Of a stretch of 64,000 nucleotides of DNA, positions 58,136 through 64,000 are shown in pieces. A program made the translations under genes and the position numbers. Position 1 is the first letter of the stretch; every line of letters starts with the position of its first letter. The DNA comes from Liolophura sinensis. Lineage: Eukaryota; Mollusca; Polyplacophora; Chitonida; Chitonidae. The notes beneath the pieces were generated by a model that saw only the letters and a list, made by a program, of their open reading frames with translations, was not told where the DNA came from and did no database searches. The stretch lies in assembly GCF_032854445.1 (NCBI RefSeq), contig NC_088306.1:18569764-18633763 (forward strand), read 5' to 3'.

Positions 58136-58964
58136 CACTACGGTACCATTTACTTTAATAGTAGCAGGACTACTAGATTTAGGCTGGGCTTTAAACACAC
58201 TTCTGAACATCCAGCCCCACAATCCAGTCAGTGCTGAACAATAGCAGATGGAAAGAAAAATTAAATTAAACTGCACATAAAGCTGTATTCCAAGAGACTG
58301 GACGTCATGGGCATGGAAAAACCAACTCATTAACCGATTTCATGCCCTTGAAATTGAAACAGATAAAGCACTCCAGACCATGGAGACAGAATAGAAGTAG
58401 GCATAACTCTCTAGCTTCAAAGCGTTCAATTTTGTTTCTGATACCACAACTGTTGACCTTCAAAGTGTTCAAGATATGTTTCTGACACTGCCTCTGACAG
58501 AGCTTGAGAAGATTGAATGTACGTTTCTCACACCATGAGCAGCACCATCTGTTGTGACAGGAGATAACAGCTGACTTACACTTGGTCAGGCCTCTGCGCA
58601 ATCTGTAAGAAGACTGTGGCAGTCATGCAGCCAAGGCATGTGTTTGGACTGGGCTTAAGAGAGGTCTCTTAATCTCAGGTTTGGATAAATACTTAAGTCT
58701 AGCTTGTCTCGAGCTGCAGACAATGAATAAAAGTTTGTATACTGCCGTTTGTGACAAAGAAAAGACCAGAGCTCTGTCGTCTTGATATTGGAATCACAAA
58801 ACAAAACAGAAAATATGTATCATAAATTTTCTTTGAAAATCATGTGAAATGATTAATGATTATGGTGTTTTAATTTGAATCCTGTATGTCATCCATGCAC
58901 TAATAAACAATTAAAATTTCCAGGATTACAAATCTTGCCTGATGGCAGCCCTCACAATTCACAA

Positions 58965-59000
58965 TTTTGCCTCAGCCAAAAAAAAAAAGCTGAGGCAAAA
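58965..59000. other. 12-bp hairpin with poly(A) loop
   Basis: TTTTGCCTCAGC and GCTGAGGCAAAA are perfect arms around a 12-base A-rich loop. Confidence 0.8.
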
Positions 59001-59426
59001 CAATAATTCCCTGGCAAAAATAAACTTACCTCAGCAATAATATTTAAGATAAATACAAACACATAAATTCAGTGTTGACTGTTGGCTAGTACTGGTTTAC
59101 TCGGAGGTTTTGCTTTGTGTCGTCCATGACCATAGGACGGCTTGGCGATGAATTGACGATTTGGACACATGGTCAATCACATTACCTTTCTTGATACTGT
59201 AGGTACCTCAAACCAAATTGTTGGAAATTTGTGAAATAAAATTACGGTTTCTTGAATTCAGTGAAAACTTCTTACAGTGAAAGTCCCATTAAATTTTGCA
59301 TGCTACTGAAAGAACTGAACCATCGTCGGCCAATTTACATTCAATACAATCAATCCCTCATCCATCCACAGTCTTTTTCTTCACCACTGCGTGTAAAACT
59401 TCCAATTCTGACAGCCATGCGGTGTG

Positions 59427-59456
59427 TCACATGGCGTGAGATCTCACGCCATGTGA
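59427..59456. promoter_or_regulatory. Perfect 30-bp palindrome
   Basis: Fully self-complementary with AGATCT at its centre; each half is TCACATGGCGTGAGA, carrying an E-box-like CACATG and GCGTGA. No spacer. It lies 1.75 kb upstream of the dynein start codon. A role as a dimeric factor site is inference. Confidence 0.6.
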
Positions 59457-59550
59457 TGTCATTTTTCAATGGGATACCGGCAAAAATATAAAATGGGATG
59501 TATTAAGTCAATTCAGTGATGCTGCACATTCCACTGCAGCGTCAACAGGG

Positions 59551-59558
59551 TGACGTCA
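59551..59558. promoter_or_regulatory. CRE octamer
   Basis: Perfect TGACGTCA, 95 bases from the 30-bp palindrome. CREB/ATF binding is inferred from the consensus only. Confidence 0.4.
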
Positions 59559-59659
59559 CAGTGGATAGACCAAATACATCACAGTTCAAACCACAACACG
59601 CAACATGTTTCGCGCCTCGCAACAAAAGATTTGTGACGTACAGGTCCTATGTCACATAG

Positions 59660-59671
59660 CGCCATCTTGTG
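59660..59671 (-). promoter_or_regulatory. YY1-like element
   Basis: On the minus strand this reads CAAGATGGCGCT, close to the YY1 promoter-proximal consensus and in the dynein gene's direction. Could mark an upstream start of transcription; unproven. Confidence 0.35.
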
Positions 59672-59753
59672 TGAGAGGAAAATCTGCAGGTAACCCATTG
59701 GCTCATCCCTGTACTGAGCATTGTACTATTTTTTAGACCATCACCGGATACCG

Positions 59754-59767
59754 CCCCCCCCCCCCCC
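59754..59767. repeat. (C)14 tract
   Basis: Fourteen C in a row; prone to length error in assembly. Confidence 0.85.
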
Positions 59768-59924
59768 AGGTACGATAGTGTAGAGGCATTTAGGGCATAA
59801 TGATAACTAAAACAACATTTTATACTGTAACTAAAGTTAAATCAAATTTTATTTAACAACATCAGGGCCGAAGATTTTGTGATCAAATTTTTGAGGTTAG
59901 AATGGCACACCCCTCAGCAATTTT

Positions 59925-59938
59925 TTTGCCATGGCAAA
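59925..59938. promoter_or_regulatory. RFX X-box-like palindrome
   Basis: TTTGCCATGGCAAA matches the symmetrical RFX X-box (GTTGCCATGGCAAC) at 12 of 14 positions. RFX factors drive ciliary genes, including dyneins, so the location 2.2 kb upstream of exon 1 is suggestive. A chance palindrome is possible. Confidence 0.4.
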
Positions 59939-60261
59939 GCGATCATACTTCGGCATTCACCTCAGCAATTGCCGATTGCCGAGGTGAATTAAGTGGGTTT
60001 AATGGGTACTAAATATAATTTATTTATCAAATATGCTTGCTGTGTAAGACTTAAATCTGGTAATTTACATGTTTATTTGTGACTGATGCATGCTTACTGG
60101 CTTATCTACTTGGGACCAAGGTCATGGTACTGGTCACTATTTTATTCATTGATATCAATTGCGGAATTTGTGGTCAACTCTGAGAGCATTAAATGGATTA
60201 TGTATGTATGTACATATATGCCTAGGTTTTTATTTCGTATTTAACAAGTCATTAGGAGTGT

Positions 60262-60460
60262 TTGCATACACTCTGTATTCTTAAGGCAGGGCGAGTCCAT
60301 GGTGCCAAAGTGCTGCCACTGAAGTATCTTGCCAATACATATACTGACACTGGGCCACCAGGTTCTCTTTCCTTGCTATAAGCTCACATTGCTGAGCACT
60401 TGGACAGGTGTAATCCCCTCCTCCCAAGTATCACACACTGTGCCACACTAGGACAGTAAT
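60262..60460 (-). mobile_element. Second SINE-like family, copy 3
   Basis: CAGGGCGAGTCCATGGTGCC, TATACTGACACTGGGCCA and TTTCCTTGCTATAAGCTC match copies 1 and 2, with a short internal deletion. Confidence 0.65.
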
Positions 60461-61078
60461 CACAGAACCTCACTATTCTTCTAACATATCTGAATTACTG
60501 AAGATGGATAGTGCACTTTACTGACGAATATCATCACAGCCCTGTCTTGCTCCACAAGCTTACTTTGAATACATCTGTACTTCCTGTGCTGGCCTCAATA
60601 TGTAGGTAGGTGTTCCTATGTGTCATCACTAGTAAATCCACACAAGCATAAAACTGGTGGAAATGAGATCAATTTCAACTCAAACAGCCATGTTTGAGTG
60701 TATACTCCTCTCAGTGCTTACAAGGCAGATAACTCCATTTCTGGTATAGCTTTACATGACTGACACGACTACTTTGTACAGAAATCTTATTAGTAATAGA
60801 TGTTAATTATGGGTATATGTAAGGTCATTACTGGTGAGACTGATCCTAAAAAAAATGCCCATGTGTGTCAAAAGGATACGACTGTGAGTATGGACAGACA
60901 CATTATTAGTACAGTGTATTAAGGCCAGCACAGGAAGTAGGCCTACAAAGGTGTTCAAGGTAAGCTTATGAAACAAGACAGGGCTGTGATAGTGTGACAT
61001 GCAATTATAGCCCTACAGAGCCAACTACTTCTGATAACTCTGAATTTTGGCTGTTTCGAATCAAATTAATGTGAAGTG

Positions 61079-61378
61079 TTATACACTTTCCATTTTATTC
61101 TTCTGACTGGCCTTATCTTTTTTTTCGACGAGTTGAGCGTGCCATGCTTGTTCCGATGTACGTTTAGGTGAAATTCTATACTTAGAGGCTCTTGTTTTCT
61201 TCTTTTGAAGAAAGCTCCTTCTCTGAGCGAGTTGTCGCAAACGTACTGAAGGCTTAGACATCAAAGCAGGGCAAGACAGCATGAAGTCTTTGAAGATCAA
61301 TCCCGGCCGAGTTGTCTCCTTCTGTTGTACTTCCAAGTTTAGAGTGAACATGTCAATAATTAAGCATGGATGAGTCAT
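61079..61378 (-). CDS. Uncharacterised basic 99-codon ORF (doubtful)
   Basis: Not recognised. Opens with ATG at 61378 (a second at 61351) and ends with TAA. The product is strongly basic in its second half (RRSFLQKKKTRASKYRISPK) with no membrane segment. Codon use looks coding-like, but no splice context or polyadenylation signal supports it. It could be a short nuclear protein, the last exon of a gene to the right, or chance. Confidence 0.25.
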   Translation of the reverse strand: MTHPCLIIDMFTLNLEVQQKETTRPGLIFKDFMLSCPALMSKPSVRLRQLAQRRSFLQKKKTRASKYRISPKRTSEQAWHAQLVEKKDKASQKNKMESV

Positions 61379-62109
61379 TTATCAACACGTTACTGAGGTG
61401 TTCCATAAATTATGTCATTAATCTAAAAGACCGGTTATACTGTACAAACCTTTTCGACATGATGACAAGTATTTCCTGTGTCAATCTCGATGACAAGAAA
61501 AAAAAGTACAATCCATTGAGAAAGTCAATTCAGGCACGACAGATGCCTGCGAAACTATAACTTGCAGCAGCTTGAAGACATCAGTGTGGCTACTAGCTAT
61601 CAACTATTATTGCAGGTTTGGACATTCAATGTGACAAATCCGTGAACTTCCTGCAGCATCGGTTTTCCGATCACAATTCAGTCAGAACACGCTTGGCATA
61701 AGTTGTCCTTGCGCGACGAAATTTAGTTCTTAGCGTGACAAGACACCAAGAATAACCTGTAGAATAGTTATGGTTAACAAGTTTAATATAAGAACTGTAT
61801 ACGGAAAACAGATGGCTACTGGGCAAACACCCATAGGAATACTCGAAAGCTGGACAAGATGAATTATAAGGTCAAGACAAGAGGTCATTCCATACATAGG
61901 CCTAGCAGACGGCTAGAACGCCGACGTTTCGGTGAGATTTTGACTGATGAGTATTGCGATGTTTGATACTTTTCATGTTTCTAGATGCGCTTGTCTATTG
62001 CCACTGGGTGGGTCATGTCAACATTCAATATTCAAACATCGTTGACAGTGATAACGTACATGTTAATTTGTTTTCTGTTTGCGGGTCTGTTATTCTCGAT
62101 CATTTGCCC

Positions 62110-62139
62110 TGACGTCATGGGTGTTATAGTCTGACGTCA
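62110..62139. promoter_or_regulatory. Paired CRE octamers
   Basis: Two perfect TGACGTCA sites (62110-62117 and 62132-62139) 22 bases apart, about two helical turns. Suggests a cAMP/ATF-responsive promoter or enhancer, for an unseen gene to the right or for the dynein gene. Confidence 0.4.
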
Positions 62140-62208
62140 TCAGTTGTAAATCCACTGATTTGTGCATTCAGAACGCCTCGGGAGTTTCCGATCAGCCGTC
62201 AATGAGAA

Positions 62209-62494
62209 TTTATTTATTATTTATTTCTTTGATTGATGTTTTACGCCATACTCAAGAATATTTCACTTATACGACGGCGGCCAGCATTATGGTGGGTGGA
62301 AACAGGGCACAGCCCGAGGGAAACCCACGACCATCCGCAGGTTACTGGAAGACCTTCCCACTTACGGCCGGAGAGGAAGCCAGCATGAACTGGCTGGACT
62401 TGAACTCACAGCGACCGCATTGGTGAGAGGCTCCTGGGTCATTACGCTACGCTAGCGCGCTAACCGACTGAGCCACGGAGCACCCCCCCCCCCC
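62209..62494 (-). mobile_element. Full-length tRNA-derived SINE with poly(C) head end
   Basis: Complete, little-diverged copy; duplication CCGTCAATGAGAA at 62196-62208 and 62495-62507. A (C)14 run (62483-62496) sits where the GGAGGCCC-type head end should be, so the 5' end of the RNA copy has gained or slipped C residues. Confidence 0.93.
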
Positions 62495-63843
62495 CCGTCA
62501 ATGAGAAACCCGTTCGTACTACGTCTTTTTTTTTATAGAATGTATTTAGGTTTTGTGCATAATAAGAAAGAAAATTTGTAACGTACGTATTTTAAATAGA
62601 GATTTAGCTATAAATAATAGATGTTCATATATGATTTCAATCGTAATCATAAGTAATGCCAATGCGAGTACAATGTTATTGCTATTATTGTTTTTTTGTA
62701 GCTCTTCAAACATAAAGGGGCCTATATGGTAGACAAAAATGCATTTTTTTTTTTGAAAATAAAAGAATATTTTGAAGATAAGACAAAACCTAGATTACAT
62801 TTAATGGGATTTTAAACACAAGTAAGACTACAAACGGTGTATTGTAGTCTTAATTGTGTATATATAATGTGTATACCGATTAATTAAATGCATGAAGTAG
62901 TCCTATGACAAGACAGTTGTAATGGGTGAAATATATTTATAATATGTTATATATTTACAATAACATATAATGAATAAAGTACAAGGAAGGCTAGAAGATT
63001 AATATATAGGCCTACACTGCCCTAATTAAACCCGCTAAAAACGTTTGGCTTTTTCCACAAGACAACAATATCCCACACATTAAGTTCATACTGTAAGGTG
63101 ATTTGTGTTACTCTAAATGGGTAGAGTAGGTAAATTCCCTGGGCACGAAATGACGAAATGACGCATAACCGACGCCTTACCCTTATTAATTCCTCTTAGG
63201 TTATATTGCATAGCTGTATAGCTCCACATTCTTAAGTGTTAAATGTCTTTCAAAACGTGGTAACTCCTCAAATCTCTGTAGGCCTATAAGTGTTAAATGT
63301 AGAGCTATATACATGCACATTTACCGGTATATGCTGTTTATTAATCAAATCTTTCTTATTTATTTTTTTTATTTTTATTCAAAGCCTTTACTCAGTTTGT
63401 TTCTTTTTCACCAATACAACAGCATCCAATTTTATGACTGAAATAGCATATACCGATACCCAGCAAACCTCCTGACAAAGCCGCAACACTAATGAACCGA
63501 GAGCGGGATTCGAACACTCGATCAACTGTACTGGTCTTAGTTACACATGCGGTGTAAAGCCAATGCTTATTGCGCCTGTCAGCAACACGCAGTGCTCAAA
63601 AGGTATTTGGAGAAACGACAGACATCCAAAAGACACCGTGCAGAGACAATTCTTTTTTTGTTAAATAAGCAAACCGTTTTTATACACGCACTCCAATATA
63701 TATTTTCAACTTCCATATGTCTAAAGAACAAATACAAATTTGACTCCATATGACATGAATGGAAAAACACACAATGTATATGTTGCGCCTACGAGCCTCC
63801 CTTCCCAAACATAGAATACTTTAATAACTATGTTTTCTTTTCT

Positions 63844-63860
63844 TAAAAAAAAAAAAAAAA
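63844..63860. repeat. Poly(A) tract
   Basis: About 15 A near the right edge; possibly an element end, not resolved. Confidence 0.5.
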
Positions 63861-64000
63861 TTCTGACGGGTTACATTTTTGTCCATTAAGCGGAAGAAAT
63901 CCATTCCGGATTACTTCTTAATTTGGTGTCAGGAACGGATTAACTCATTATTAAAAACGCATTTTCAAGATTGGATTTATGTGTTACATTGACGTAAATG

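Larger units (their letters stand above)
57683..64000. other. 5' flank of the dynein gene
   Basis: About 6.3 kb without a confident gene. Contents: SINE remnants, hairpin, palindrome, CRE, YY1-like and X-box-like sites, copy 3 of the second repeat, a doubtful ORF, one young SINE. 62510-64000 is AT-rich with nothing recognised. Confidence 0.65.

Noticed and set aside
58305-58601. 98-residue Cys-rich minus-strand ORF
   Set aside because: No recognised domain, internal near-repeats, and no splice or promoter context; probably chance.

Overview
This is eukaryotic nuclear DNA, almost certainly from a lophotrochozoan and most likely a mollusc. Coding sequence is broken into short exons with GT-AG (once GC-AG) introns. 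Non-coding sequence is AT-rich and full of tRNA-derived SINEs whose tail (around TACGCCGTACTCAAGAATAT) resembles SINEs I know from bivalves and gastropods; the species cannot be fixed from the sequence.

One gene dominates. A DNAH5/DNAH8-type axonemal outer-arm dynein heavy chain runs on the minus strand from an ATG at 57682 down to the left edge, where it is cut. I placed 54 exons by splice sites and reading phase; together they give 8272 coding bases (2757 residues plus one base) with no phase conflict. A further 12-base micro-exon at 36657-36668 is probable. The covered protein comprises a basic N-terminal extension, the tail, the linker, AAA1, AAA2 and the first half of AAA3. The rest of the motor (AAA3 end, AAA4, stalk, AAA5-6, C-terminus) lies beyond base 1.

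The introns are a mobile-element record: full-length and truncated SINEs (several with target-site duplications, two cases nested), four related ~215-245 bp palindromic MITEs plus a fifth unrelated one, a mariner-like element with TA flanks (14481-15543), a 4.4 kb hAT-like element with a broken BED-finger transposase (19308-23696), a piggyBac-like non-autonomous element at TTAA (34047-34814), a LINE-like 3' tail, and four tandem arrays with units of 61, 23, 74 and about 120 bp. Three of these arrays appear to have grown out of copies of one SINE-like family.

The region right of 57682 is the 5' flank of the dynein gene. I recognise no second gene there, only a weak 99-codon basic ORF (61079-61378). 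It holds a perfect 30-bp palindrome, perfect CRE octamers, a YY1-like site and an RFX X-box-like palindrome, the last being what one might expect near a ciliary gene, plus more repeats. I found no viral, toxin, CRISPR or prokaryotic feature. The points most worth a second look are the micro-exon, the GC-AG first intron, the clean piggyBac insertion in a 74-bp array, the SINE-seeded minisatellites and the 4-unit higher-order pattern of the 61-bp array.
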